From CAWFNW01 sp963817405 (GTDB taxonomy: Bacteria > Actinomycetota > Coriobacteriia > Anaerosomatales > Anaerosomataceae), in assembly GCA_963817405.1 (NCBI GenBank), contig CAWFNW010000002.1, forward strand, positions 62,001-126,000: 64,000 bases of DNA. Reading direction: 5' to 3'. Positions 26,001 through 33,626 of the stretch are shown in pieces. Numbering within the stretch: position 1 is the stretch's first letter; the number at the start of each line of letters is the position of its first letter. The position numbers were made by a program, and so were the translations under genes. Under the pieces are notes generated by a model, which did not search any database, was not told the DNA's origin, and was given only the letters and a program-made list of their open reading frames with translations.

Positions 26001-27460
26001 TTGACCGACTCAGGGTAGAGCGTGTTCGCCTTCACCGTCACGGTCACCGTGTCGCCGACCTTGTAGGCCGAGGCCACGCCCTCGATCGTCGAGTTCGGCC
26101 GGTCGTAGTCGACCACGAGCCTGGGGCGAAGCGAGGTGCCGGAGTACTCGCCTGACAGGAACCGGCGGTAGGTCTTCGTGTCGGTCTGGTAGAGGTAGAA
26201 GCCGTGGTTGTCCCAGCTGCCGTCGAGCCAGTTCCGAACGGCCGTGGTCGCGGACATGCCCACCCACGCGCCCTCGACCGAGGAAGAGGCCGAACCATAC
26301 GCAGTCGACGTCGGCTTCGTGTTCCAGGTGGTCGAATCGGACCACGACGAGGTCGCACGGTTGATGGTCACCGTCGAGTTGGCCGGGCCGCCGCCCACCG
26401 GATCGAAGTCGTACTGGTAGAGCTTGAATTCGGCGTTGGTGACGTAGTCGTAGGGCTGGATGACGGACAGGTCGAACTTCACGAGGCTTGCCACCCCACC
26501 GCTCGCCTCGCCAGCCTCGAGCGAGGTGGAGGTCGAGAACGACGTCGTGGGAGAAGCCTGCTTCACGGTCGTGTCCGCACACGGCCGCCCGTCGATGTTG
26601 TAGATCTGCACGGTGGGGTCGACCAGCACCGGGAAGACGCGTGCGGGGTCGGACAGCCACGCCTGAGGGATGTCATAGACCACGCGTGCGCCATCGGGGG
26701 TGGCGACGACGGTCATCGTCGCCTCTTCACAGACCTCCATCCCGCCTTCGGAGGAGTCGGTGACGAGCAGCGAACCGAGCCCACCTCGGATCGTTCCTGC
26801 CGCGTCGATCAGCCGGTGCCCCTCACCGGGTGCGAGCATCACCGTGAGGCCTTCAAGATGCAGATCGAACTCGTAGCGCACAGGGGCATCCGCCGACGCC
26901 AGAATCAGCGTCTCTTTCACACCGTCGGAAAGCACCTCGTAGTGCAGCAAGAGGTGCTTGTCTACCACGAACCTCGCGCGGTTGCCCATTACGACGGCTT
27001 GACCTTCCGTTACCCCAAGCATATCGATCGAGACGGCGAGTCCGTCCGACTCGAGACGCACCGGCGGTTCGCCCGCCCGCCCGTCTGAGAAGGTGGTGAC
27101 TACCGGGGCGGCAGTCGTTCGGTAGTTACCGGAAGCCGGATCCTGGACGAGCGTCGTGTCGATTGTCGTGAGCCGCTCGCTCTCATCTTGGAAGTGCACC
27201 GGCTGCCCGAAGATCTCGGCGCGGCGCGCCCCGTTTGAGAGAAGCCATGTCTTGGAGGTCTCGGTGCGCTCGTCGACGATCTCTCGGACCACGGTTGGCG
27301 AGGTCTCGGCGGAGGCAGCGACTTCGGCCATCACGGTGTCCGAGGAAGGTAGCGGCTCGGCAAGGGCCGGGACCGACTGCAGCGCAGGCCCCGCTCCGAG
27401 GCAGACGGAAAGGACGATGCCGAGCAGTCGCGAGACTACTCCCCCCATGAGCTTCCTCAC
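20078..27460 (-). CDS. secreted RHS-repeat polymorphic toxin, 2460 aa
   Basis: A full-length RHS/YD-repeat protein. It has a signal peptide (1-35, ending PALA), a DNRLRE-type beta domain (~281-451), a middle region with beta-propeller-like sequence (~690-1000), then YD repeats from ~1155 that form the RHS shell. The core ends SFITKDPAKADGEESAYQYCGG at ~2270. The tip (~2275-2460) is unique and has MHALQDIYSHGD (~2392-2403) and IDHNHTYWS, resembling zinc-dependent phospholipase C/nuclease-type metal sites. Export by Sec is likely. GTG 27460 or ATG 27448 could start translation. The stop overlaps the downstream immunity candidate. Confidence 0.9.
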   Translation of the reverse strand: MRKLMGGVVSRLLGIVLSVCLGAGPALQSVPALAEPLPSSDTVMAEVAASAETSPTVVREIVDERTETSKTWLLSNGARRAEIFGQPVHFQDESERLTTIDTTLVQDPASGNYRTTAAPVVTTFSDGRAGEPPVRLESDGLAVSIDMLGVTEGQAVVMGNRARFVVDKHLLLHYEVLSDGVKETLILASADAPVRYEFDLHLEGLTVMLAPGEGHRLIDAAGTIRGGLGSLLVTDSSEGGMEVCEEATMTVVATPDGARVVYDIPQAWLSDPARVFPVLVDPTVQIYNIDGRPCADTTVKQASPTTSFSTSTSLEAGEASGGVASLVKFDLSVIQPYDYVTNAEFKLYQYDFDPVGGGPANSTVTINRATSSWSDSTTWNTKPTSTAYGSASSSVEGAWVGMSATTAVRNWLDGSWDNHGFYLYQTDTKTYRRFLSGEYSGTSLRPRLVVDYDRPNSTIEGVASAYKVGDTVTVTVKANTLYPESVKDIRLMINYGNGKPRQGYVRWSKANTDSGWSYSAASTGYFSSSTDPDYGAGKVTLLGGECAFGGSTNYKSATFVFRVEDPFGDVQANDFDTFIMMDSGWYPIPAWKLNDTNVDILPGPVTSPSYTRQASGWFREVDRDADGKPDTPNDRSDEGRGSVTLAWPASTLADGYRIYAYDGGAYQKVGETIGNSATTWSSEGAGVFPKDSDYVSRSDDSWTDNPFIGAQTPGSASRHVTVPVGGPGGAGVVVSDGSYLYYRTWSTYEGPAKWTKIGSGYRGTTAGQELGCIGPDFSSNPVLSAFYLDGFIYNGFANAANVIHGIPVSAEDGATQKRALTFSQPLVDRTTGASLTGLSGNVLLTANDEHIYSASYNLTGGDTKDGFRIREFDSDGVFLADHDLAIPSYYTAGLLADSDNLYLIEWGGSHRVTKISTRSWKVIGQWQAGWAASREINGCYDPGNGVFWMGALDQPGISRFAGGGLDLRDDPNALYKKTDGESYDANTNYAFRVVPYSEVGELSVTVNAAVIPALDNRTVRVNDEDRDTTAELGEFAGHDLSATLDEGALELAVTDLAIQWWGPEAALSRQYASDDTAVHMLANAPGWRFSFEKAVVGDQTGATLTEADGETARFTLLSGVYHAPNGSNDALTLEQGGTRFVLTDKERTRETYDAVTGRLLSVADKFGNTVTYTWTSSSVTIGAGNDQAITVTLTAGKAAGASYTTSAGTRSVIYATSGAPEVTYFAGIPGLAHTVSYTYAADRLASLAVPGWPDASGATSKFSYDTQGRFTQAKTPLAVSEEDPFARTDIAYPATGQATVTTYADVGTPEAVSEDAPVDRHFTWNPTGTVASVTDPHSQETTHTAWTYSYSPANEAALEVSPADTTVSRTFDSRGNMTAAFDEEGHRTAYAYDALDQLVRETDPRGMTTFYTYYTNGFAGTGATKSEERQLTVSERSKTEYVYDAHGRMTRKTEWIDATSAAVTEYSGFAASGEPSSVDHLAVRLAPGASPVTLTETKVFDAFGNVTCVTNPAGESELTVYDLAGRSVSATDAADVVTNTTRDVLGNETGSHRRGTDLATADHVEKVYDRAGRLLTETYLLSASPRTVDRTVTHTCDASGREVTSDDSRVTDASRTRYDARGNAVAAWAEGSALDVIAAATRTTYDAFGRVTREVAPSGSEASATVTAYYPNGLVSRVDAPDGSFTAYTYDDGGLKLTETVPADGGTETVTSNSYDIGGRLVRSTAPDGSVTTFTYDLLSRQLSACAEGQPASTTVYNTRGWVLSATDADGVLKTSAYDQAGRVTAVTEAGKTTTSTYDGAGRLSTVLDPDGKHTLQTYDAFSRVATETQSVQGTLKKTTQTIYDMLSRVTVTTVQDEDLDTTRTTTVAYPAGTGQPPTTVELARPGTTTTIVIDANGRETDRTDVTAAGTITRNVTAFDAANRATSWTRDDVLSGRVFDAAGRVEGQTGEGFGPVGACYVFDASTGRKSYELLMFTYPSTAEYNVYRYGETGRLTQATVAGVTSTYAYEPGTGNLTSRTAGGVTSAFSYDGSSRVTTLAVGGIATRLYGWDATRGLRTSEGPPQNPTERMLTYSDANRLSSIAAPGLSASYAYDAQGQRTSSVVTQGSTTTTTTFSYEGLTLLRLDASRVEGSTTATWSVTYLADSESGPYAGVYESGTTRLAFGIVTTDRGDVRELTNGAGDPFAFYAHDAYGNPTSTLSRAVTGISADLAAAIAERNILRYAGYAYDAHSGLYYCSQRYYDPATASFITKDPAKADGEESAYQYCGGDPVGKVDPSGEFFDTTHQWTTSMMCTALRVAPRYKDWISYYAWEIDHNHTYWSRNLFGVGYGYHMNSYGARSRLGVNPLNAKYREMAPDSRRDNARTAAVTANWYWRTGNRKQACRWLGYGMHALQDIYSHGDMASHLPWLVGDNWQWQSPYERARGYKAKWRWSRAAEASKAFLGTFVFLRGLQQTGVR
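20635..22061 (-). repeat. RHS core repeat, copy 3 (in the full-length gene)
   Basis: The reference copy inside the 2460-aa RHS gene. The last ~400 bp carry scattered differences from copies 1 and 2, for example GCTGGGAGCAG against GCTGACTGCAG near 20741. Confidence 0.85.
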
Positions 27461-27520
27461 TTGAACCCCCCAGCGGCAAATGGTCGCCCATGAGCAACGC
27501 TGACAGGGGATGGGGGCTGA

Positions 27521-27676
27521 GTCAACATCTTCGGCGAGCGCATGCCGTCACTCTCGCTCATGCGACGGATGGGCTACATGGCGCAGTCCGACGCGCTCTA
27601 CATGGACCTCACCGCGGACGAGAACCTCGCGTTCTTCGGCACGATCTACGGCCTTGCGGATCCTGCGCTCAAGGCC
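27521..27676 (+). pseudogene. fragment of ABC exporter ATPase (second copy)
   Basis: Encodes NIFGERMPSLSLMRRMGYMA to GLADPALKA, matching residues ~61-112 of the ATPase at 11021-11788 with a few changes. It has no Walker motifs. It begins 60 bp after the RHS start codon and is joined out of frame to the permease fragment. Confidence 0.85.
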
Positions 27677-27680
27677 GCGA

Positions 27681-28445
27681 GTGGGCCGCGCGCAGATCGA
27701 GGCCTTGGCCTCGGTCAAGCTGGACGTGAAGCCGATCACGCTCCCCGGCGGCGTCACGATCGACATCTCGAAGTACCTGCCGCTCCCGACGTTCACGCCA
27801 CCTGCCAAGCCCGAGGTCACGTACGTCCACGGCTCGGCCGACATGAACGTCTTCGACTACTACGGCCCTGTCTTCATCGGCGTGTTCGTCTTCTTCTTCG
27901 TGTTCATCACGGCGGGCATCAGCTTCGTCCGCGAGCGCACCGGCGGCACGCTCGAGCGCGTGATGGCCACGCCGATTCGCCGCTGGGAGCTCGTACTTGG
28001 CTACGTGCAGGGCTTCGGCGCCTTCTCGCTCAGCCAAACGTTCATCGTCGCGTGGGCGAGCATCTACTGGGTCGGCTTCACGAACCTGGGGAGCTTCTGG
28101 CTCGTGCTCCTCATCGCCGAGAGCATGGCGCTTGTCTCGCTCGCCCTCGGCATCCTCGTCTCCGCGTACGCCTCGACCGAGCTCCAGGTCATCCAGCTGC
28201 TGCAGATCATCGTCATCCCGCAGATCATCCTCTCGGGGATGTTCGACCTGTCGCAGACACCCGCCCTGATGCAGTTTGCGAGCAGGCTCTTCCCTATCAC
28301 CTACGGTGCCGAGGCGATGCGCGCGGTGATGCTGCGCGGCGCGGGCCTCGCCGAGATCTGGCCGAACCTCGCGGTGCTCTGGGGCTTCATCGGCATCTTC
28401 AGCGCCGCCAACGTGCTCGCGCTCAGGAAGTACCGGCGGGTCTAA
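27681..28445 (+). pseudogene. ABC permease C-terminal two thirds (second copy)
   Basis: Encodes VGRAQIEALASVKLDVKPIT to ALRKYRRV-stop without the frameshifts seen in the first copy. Over several hundred bases (about 27960-28240) it is identical to 12410-12690. The N-terminal helix and the first half of the loop are missing. A start codon at 27510 would give a fused 311-aa product whose first ~55 residues come from a wrong frame. It is probably non-functional as a transporter but useful as a reference for the broken copy. Confidence 0.8.
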
Positions 28446-28505
28446 GAGCGCGCTGCGGGCATCGCGCGGGCCGCGACGAGACCGCTCGCGCTCGACCTGG
28501 GTCAG
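28446..28505 (-). pseudogene. 3' fragment of the FAD oxidoreductase gene
   Basis: On the minus strand this encodes SSASGLVAARAM-PAARS, matching the C-terminus SSASGLVAARAVLAERP of the oxidoreductase at 30131-31516. It abuts the second ABC copy. It is probably left from the rearrangement that made the island. Confidence 0.4.
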
Positions 28506-28584
28506 CTTGCGGTCAGACCCGGGTTAGAGCCTGCGCGCATGCTCTAAGGTGTCGCGCATGGAAGTGAGCCGCACCTCCGTTCGA

Positions 28585-28622
28585 TTGGACATTGCACCCT
28601 TTTCGGTATATTTTCTATACCG
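28585..28622 (+). promoter_or_regulatory. promoter and operator of brnTA
   Basis: TTGGAC (28585-28590), 16-bp spacer, TATATT (28607-28612). It overlaps a perfect inverted repeat CGGTATA-TTTTC-TATACCG (28604-28622). BrnA is known to repress its own operon through such a site. Confidence 0.6.
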
Positions 28623-28640
28623 TCCGATACTGAGGATGAG

Positions 28641-28910
28641 ATGCAGCACGGTTTCGAGTTCGACGCGGCCAAGAGCGCGGCCAACAAAGCGAAGCACGGC
28701 ATCGACTTCGTCGAAGCGCAGAAGCTCTGGCTTGATGGTGACCTGCTGCAACTCACTGCGCGTTGTGAGGGTGAGTCGAGATTCCTCTTCATCGGCAGGA
28801 TCGGTGACCGGCACTGGTCAGCAATCGCCACGTATCGAGGCGAAACCGTCCGGCTTATCTCGGTCAGGAGATCGCGGTCCCGGGAGGTGCAGGCGTATGA
28901 AGGCGAATGA
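28641..28910 (+). CDS. brnT: BrnT-family ribonuclease toxin
   Basis: An 89-aa protein with the BrnT pattern: FEFDAAKSAANKAKHGIDF at the N-terminus, FLFIGRIGDRHWSAIATYRG in the middle and VRLISVRRSRSREVQAYE at the end. BrnT is a RelE-fold RNase toxin encoded upstream of its antitoxin. ATG 28641 has GAGGATG just upstream. It overlaps brnA by 14 bp. Confidence 0.9.
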   Translation: MQHGFEFDAAKSAANKAKHGIDFVEAQKLWLDGDLLQLTARCEGESRFLFIGRIGDRHWSAIATYRGETVRLISVRRSRSREVQAYEGE

Positions 28911-29124
28911 CCTCGACGAGAAGTTCGACGCGGGCGGTGAGGACGTCATAGACGCGTTCGACCAGTCGAGCGCGTCGCGCCCCAACCGCGAGCAGAAGCG
29001 CGTGAACGTCGACTTCCCTGTATGGATGGTCGAGTCGCTCGATCGCGAGGCGAGTCGGTTGGGCGTGACACGACAGTCCATCATCAAGGTCTGGATCGCA
29101 GAGAGGCTCGAGCGGGCGAGCTGA
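28897..29124 (+). CDS. brnA: BrnA-family antitoxin
   Basis: A 75-aa protein ending in a ribbon-helix-helix domain (KRVNVDFPVWMVESLDREAS, then GVTRQSIIKVWIAERLE). The acidic N-terminus (DLDEKFDAGGEDV) is the toxin-wrapping part of BrnA. ATG 28897 follows GGGAGG at suitable spacing and overlaps brnT, so the two are coupled. It should bind the CGGTATA palindrome as a repressor. Confidence 0.88.
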   Translation: MKANDLDEKFDAGGEDVIDAFDQSSASRPNREQKRVNVDFPVWMVESLDREASRLGVTRQSIIKVWIAERLERAS

Positions 29125-29173
29125 TCAGGCAGAGCTTCCGACGAGGCCGGAGTCGCTTTGCTACTTGATTCTG

Positions 29174-29201
29174 GTAGATATCTACTTACTTGTGGTAATA
29201 T
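29174..29201 (+). promoter_or_regulatory. operator and extended -10 of the wHTH-nucleotidyltransferase pair
   Basis: GTAGATATCTAC (29174-29185) is a perfect 12-bp palindrome. It is followed by an extended -10, TGGTAATAT (29193-29201), 30 bp before the first gene. The palindrome sits where a repressor would block the promoter. Confidence 0.5.
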
Positions 29202-29230
29202 CTCCGGGTACCCGACACGAGAGGGTGACC

Positions 29231-29569
29231 GTGAATTCCGTTCTCGAGACCGTCTTCGGAAGCCGCTCCGCGGCGCAGACGTTGCTGTTCTTGCAGGCGT
29301 ACGGCTCCGGCCACGCCTCGTTGATTGCGGCAACCTACGCCGTGCCGCTCAATCCGATCTACATGCAGCTGAGGCGCTTCGAGGCGAACGGCGTACTCGT
29401 CAGCAGGGCCGTGGGCCGGACGCGTGTGTTCGAGTTCAACCCGCGCAATCCCACGGTGCGCCACCTTCGCGACTTCCTGGACGCGGAACTTGAGCTGCTT
29501 CCCGACGGCGAGGTCAAGAAGTACTACCGGCAGCGACGGCGACCGCGCCGGATCGGGAAGGGCCTGTAG
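29231..29569 (+). CDS. winged-helix regulator, probable antitoxin
   Basis: A 112-aa protein with an ArsR/MarR-like winged helix (VFGSRSAAQTLLFLQAYGSG, PIYMQLRRFEANGVLVSRAV, RTRVFEFNPRNP) and a basic tail. GTG 29231 follows GAGGG. It is 3 bp upstream of a nucleotidyltransferase-fold gene. Pairs of wHTH and NTase genes behave as type IV (AbiE-like) or related toxin-antitoxin systems, so repression of the upstream palindrome is inferred. Confidence 0.65.
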   Translation: MNSVLETVFGSRSAAQTLLFLQAYGSGHASLIAATYAVPLNPIYMQLRRFEANGVLVSRAVGRTRVFEFNPRNPTVRHLRDFLDAELELLPDGEVKKYYRQRRRPRRIGKGL

Positions 29570-29572
29570 CCC

Positions 29573-30121
29573 ATGAGCCGAATCGGTGCGAGCACGTCGC
29601 TGGTGGAGCTCGCCGCCATCGTAAGCCAGACGCTCGAGCACGCGGGCATCAAGGCCACCTTGTCAGGCGGCGGGGCTGTGATGTTCTACAGCAGGAACGA
29701 GTACGAGAGCTACGACCTCGACTTCGTCACCAGCGCGGCGAACACCGCCATAGCGAGCGCACTCGTGCCTCTCGGCTTCAGGCATGTTTCGGGATCCCGC
29801 GAGTTCAGGCATCCCGAAACGGACTACTACGTGGAGTTCCTTCCCGGCCCGCTGGCGTTCGGTGAAACGGCGGTCTCAGACGACGAAGCCATCACACTTG
29901 AGACGGCGTTCGGACCGCTGCGGATCGTCTCGCCGACCCAGAGCGTGATGGACCGGCTGGCCGCCTACGCGCACTGGAAGGACAACCAAGCGCTCGACCA
30001 GGCGATCATGATCGCACGCCGCCAGCCACTGGACTGGACGGCGTTGCGCGCCTGGGCGAGCAGGGCGAGTGTGGACGACGCGCTGATCCGCAAGCTCAGA
30101 CGCCACGCTGAGAAGGCCTGA
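29573..30121 (+). CDS. nucleotidyltransferase-fold protein, probable toxin (AbiEii/DUF6036-like)
   Basis: A 182-aa protein. LSGGGAVMFYSRNEYESYDLD (residues ~29-49) carries the GG and the S/Y-DLDF acidic pattern of the minimal nucleotidyltransferase fold; the acidic pair falls in DLDF. The C-terminal part (VMDRLAAYAHWKDNQALDQA onward) is the helical region seen in DUF6036 proteins. Such enzymes may transfer nucleotides to tRNA or protein targets. The partner wHTH gene lies 3 bp upstream. Confidence 0.65.
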   Translation: MSRIGASTSLVELAAIVSQTLEHAGIKATLSGGGAVMFYSRNEYESYDLDFVTSAANTAIASALVPLGFRHVSGSREFRHPETDYYVEFLPGPLAFGETAVSDDEAITLETAFGPLRIVSPTQSVMDRLAAYAHWKDNQALDQAIMIARRQPLDWTALRAWASRASVDDALIRKLRRHAEKA

Positions 30122-30130
30122 GACGAAAGG

Positions 30131-31516
30131 TCACGGCCGCTCGGCCAGCACCGCGCGGGCCGCCACGAGGCCGCTCGCGCTCGACTGGATGAGCCCGCGC
30201 GTGACGCCGGCGCCGTCACCGATGGCGTAGAGGCCGGCGACGGCTGTCTCAAGCTGCGGCGAGAGCTCGAGGCGAGACGAGTAGAACTTCACCTCGACGC
30301 CGTAGAGCAGCGTGTCGTCGCCGTTCACGCCGGGCGCGAGCGGATCCATCGCCTCGAGGAACTCGAGAATGTCGGCGAGGTGGCGGTACGGGAGTACGAG
30401 CGACAGGTCGCCCGGCGTCGCCATGAGCGTCGGCCGAGTACGGCCGGCCGCCAAGCGCTCCTCGGTCGAGCGGCGTCCAGCGCGGAGATCGCCGAGCCGC
30501 TGCACGAGGATGCCCTCGCCGAGGAGGTTCGCCAGGCGCGCGATGGAGTGCCCATATGTGATGGGCTCGTGGAACGGGTATGTGAACTTCTTGCTCACAA
30601 GCACCGCGAAGTTGGTGTGCTCGGTCTTCGTGTCGGCGAATGAGTGGCCGTTCACCGTCACGATGTCGCCGTAGGACTCGGTTGAGACCTCGCCGTACGG
30701 GTTCATGCAGAATGTTCGCACTTTGTCGCCGTACCGGGCCGTGCGGTAGATGAGCTTGGCCTCGTAGAGGGGTTCTGTCAGCGGCTCCATGACGTGCGCC
30801 GGCACCTCGACGCGGACACCGATGTCGACGGCGTTGTTCGTCAGCGGGATGCCGAGCGCGAGCGCCTGCTCGGCAAGCCAGTCGGCACCGTCGCGACCAG
30901 GCGCCGCGATGACCGTCCCGGTCTCCGCCCGCGTCCCGTCCTCGAACGATACGCCCGTGACGCGCCCTTCCTCGGCGAGGATGGCGTGCGCCGCCGTGCT
31001 CGTGCGGATCTCCACGCCGGCCGCTGCAAGTGCGTCGTGCATGGCCTGGAGCACCGCCGGCGAACGGTCCGTACCGATATGGCGGATGCGCATGGGGACG
31101 AGGTCCATGCCCGCACCGGCGGCTTGGTTCACGAGCCGCTCGGCCTCGGCGGGGTTGGGTCCGTGGACGTCCGTGGTGGCGCCGAACTCGAGCCAGATGC
31201 GGTCGGCGTCCTCGATGAGCGCCGGGAGGGCCTGGGTGCCGACGAAGTCGCCGAGCCAGCCGCCGACGTCCGCCGAGAGGGTGAGCTTGCCGTCCGAGAA
31301 CGCGCCGGCGCCGCCCCAGCCGGTCATGATGGCGCAGGTCTCGCAGCCGACGCAGTGCGTCCTGCGCGCCGGGCAGCGGCGCTTGGGGATGGGCTTGCCA
31401 CGCTCGGCGATGAGGATGCGGCCACCCCTGCCCGAGCGGACGAGTTCGAGCGCCGCGAAGATGCCGGCCGGGCCGGCGCCGACGATCACGACGTCGTAGC
31501 GCTCCATGCTGTTCAT
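30131..31516 (-). CDS. FAD-dependent dehydrogenase (COG2509-like)
   Basis: A 461-aa flavoprotein. It has the N-terminal dinucleotide-binding motif VVIVGAGPAGIFAALEL (residues 8-24), a Cys-rich segment RRTHCVGCETCAIMTGWGG, and a C-terminal FAD motif GLYAIGDGAGVTRGLIQS. This layout is that of uncharacterised FAD-dependent dehydrogenases common in anaerobes. Substrate unknown. It lies 30 bp downstream of dnaB on the same strand. A short piece of its 3' end recurs near 28446. Confidence 0.8.
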   Translation of the reverse strand: MNSMERYDVVIVGAGPAGIFAALELVRSGRGGRILIAERGKPIPKRRCPARRTHCVGCETCAIMTGWGGAGAFSDGKLTLSADVGGWLGDFVGTQALPALIEDADRIWLEFGATTDVHGPNPAEAERLVNQAAGAGMDLVPMRIRHIGTDRSPAVLQAMHDALAAAGVEIRTSTAAHAILAEEGRVTGVSFEDGTRAETGTVIAAPGRDGADWLAEQALALGIPLTNNAVDIGVRVEVPAHVMEPLTEPLYEAKLIYRTARYGDKVRTFCMNPYGEVSTESYGDIVTVNGHSFADTKTEHTNFAVLVSKKFTYPFHEPITYGHSIARLANLLGEGILVQRLGDLRAGRRSTEERLAAGRTRPTLMATPGDLSLVLPYRHLADILEFLEAMDPLAPGVNGDDTLLYGVEVKFYSSRLELSPQLETAVAGLYAIGDGAGVTRGLIQSSASGLVAARAVLAERP

Positions 31517-31546
31517 GCTGCTGCTCGCACGCGCGCCCGAATCTCC

Positions 31547-32933
31547 CTACGGCACGTTCTGCGCGAGGGGCACGAACTTCGTGTAGCGGTCGAGGAAGGC
31601 CACGTGGCAGCTGCCCTGCGGACCGTTGCGGTGCTTGGCCACGATGATCTCGGCCTCGCCCTTGCCGGGCATATTGCTCGGCCGGTCCTCCGAGTATTCG
31701 TCTCCCCCGCCGCCCATACCGAACGTGTCGCGGTGGATGAACATGACGACGTCAGCGTCCTGCTCGATGGCGCCCGACTCGCGGAGGTCCGAGAGCATCG
31801 GGCGCTTGGAGGTGCGCTGCTCCACCGCTCGGGAGAGCTGCGAGAGCGCGAGGATCGGGACGTTGAGCTCCTTGGACAGGATCTTGAGCCCGCGCGAGAT
31901 GTCCGCGATCTCCACCTGCCGGTTGTCCGCACGGCGACCGGTCTGCGGCTGCATCAGCTGCAGGTAGTCGATGACGATGAGGCCCTTCTCCTTGTTGCGG
32001 AAGAGCCGCCGGGCCTTCGCTCGGACTTCGATGATGGAGGCCGAGGGCGTGTCGTCCACCCACAGCGGAACGTCGTTCAGGCGGCCCGCGGCCTGCATGA
32101 TGCGCGGCCAGTCACCTTCGTTCAGGTACCCGGTGCGCAGGCGCTGCGAGTCCACTGCCGCCTCGGAGCAGAGCACGCGTTGGACGAGCTGCTCGGCTGC
32201 CATCTCCAGGCTGAAGACCGCCGTGGGATAGCCCTCCTTTGGCGGCATTGACCGCGATGTTCAAGGCGAGCGCCGTCTTGCCGACCGATGGACGTGCCGC
32301 AAGGATGATGAGATCGCCGGCGTGCAGCCCCGCGAGGATCTTGTCGAGCTCCGGGAAGCCGGTGGGCACGCCGGTGATGTGCTCGCGCTTGTCGTAGAGC
32401 TTCTCGATCTGCTCGAAGCCGGTCTTCATGAGGTCCTTGAGCGGCATGAAGTTGCTGGAGACTCGCTTGTTCGTGACGTCGAAGACGCGCTTCTCGGCCT
32501 GCTCGATGACGGCGTCGATGTCCTCGGTGCCGTCGTAGCCGAGCGCGACGATGTCCGTCCCGGCCGCGATGAGCTGCCGAAGCACGGCGGTCCGCTTCAC
32601 GATCTCCGCGTAGTGCGCGGCGTTCGCCGCCGTGGGCACCATGCTGGTGATGTCGAGCAGATAGGGCTTGCCGCCCGCGGCGTCGAGCTGCTCGACGGCC
32701 TCGAGACGGTCCGCGACGGTGATCTGGTCGACGGGCTCCCCGCGCACGTAGAGACTGCGGATAGCCGCGAAGATCTTGCTGTGCGCTGGACGGGAGAAGT
32801 CGTCTTCGGACACCATGTCGAGACACGTCTCGACCGCGTCGGAAGAGAGGAACATCGAGCCGAGCAGCGACTGCTCGGCCTCGAGGTTGTGCGGCTGCAC
32901 CCGCTCCGCCATGTTCCGCCCGCCTGAAGCCAT
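31547..32933 (-). CDS. dnaB: replicative DNA helicase, frameshifted
   Basis: The N-terminal domain (PHNLEAEQSLLGSMFL) and the P-loop (ARPSVGKTALALNIAVNAA) are in one frame. The rest of the RecA-like domain (EGYPTAVFSLEMAAEQLVQR, IVIDYLQLMQPQ, PILALSQLSRAVE) is in another. One extra base in AAAGG at 32236-32240 explains the break: GCC AAG GAG GGC would be continuous. DnaB is essential, so an inactive gene is unlikely unless another copy exists. The joined protein of ~461 aa has normal length. ATG 32933 follows GGGGGAG. It is the last member of the rpsF-ssb-rpsR-rplI block. Confidence 0.93.
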
Positions 32934-33011
32934 CGAATCTCCCCCGATCCCCGGGGACCGTGCGCGAGGCGCCCCTACGGGCGCCTGCGCATGCCCCGAG
33001 CAGTGGTGTCG

Positions 33012-33626
33012 CTAGAGTTCTTCGCCCTCGTACTCGGCCTCATCATCGTCGTCGTCGTCCGCGGCCTCATCGGCTGCGGGCACGTCGGCGTCGACCGCTT
33101 CTACCGGCTCGGCCGGCTCCTCGGCGACTGCCTCAGGGGCGACCTCGGCCGCAGGTGCCTCGGCGGACACAGCCTCGCCCTCGCGCGCGATGCGAACCGT
33201 GACCTCGGCGACGACGTCCTGGTAGAGGTGCACGGTGACCGGGTGGTCGCCGAGGACCTTCAGGGTGTGACCGTGCGCGTCAAGCTTGCGGCGGTCGATA
33301 TCGATGCCGAGCTGTGCGGCGAGTGCCTCGGCGACCATGCCGCCGGTCACTGAACCGAACAGCTTGCCCTCATCGCTGGCCTTGGCGTGGATGATGAGCG
33401 TCTTGCCGTTGATAGCAGCCGCGAGTTTCTCGGCATCGGTGGTGCGCTGCAGCTCTCGCTTGCGGATGTTGTGCATCCGCGCTTCGAGCTGCTTGATGTT
33501 GCCGGGCGTCGCCTCGGCAGCCATCTTTCGGGGCAGCAGGTAGTTGACCGCGAAGCCGCGAGCGACCTCGATCACGTCCCCTTCAGTGCCCCGACCCTTC
33601 ACGTCGGTAAGCAGGATGACCTTCAT
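33012..33626 (-). CDS. rplI: 50S ribosomal protein bL9
   Basis: A 204-aa protein. Residues 1-150 are bL9 (MKVILLTDVKGRGTEGDVIE, GFAVNYLLPRKMA, GKLFGSVT, LGDHPVTVHLYQDV). The C-terminal ~55 residues are an Ala/Glu/Asp-rich acidic tail (ADDDDDDEAEYEGEEL) not found in the usual ~150-aa protein. ATG 33626 follows GAGGAGAAACG. The tail is probably disordered. Confidence 0.95.
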   Translation of the reverse strand: MKVILLTDVKGRGTEGDVIEVARGFAVNYLLPRKMAAEATPGNIKQLEARMHNIRKRELQRTTDAEKLAAAINGKTLIIHAKASDEGKLFGSVTGGMVAEALAAQLGIDIDRRKLDAHGHTLKVLGDHPVTVHLYQDVVAEVTVRIAREGEAVSAEAPAAEVAPEAVAEEPAEPVEAVDADVPAADEAADDDDDDEAEYEGEEL

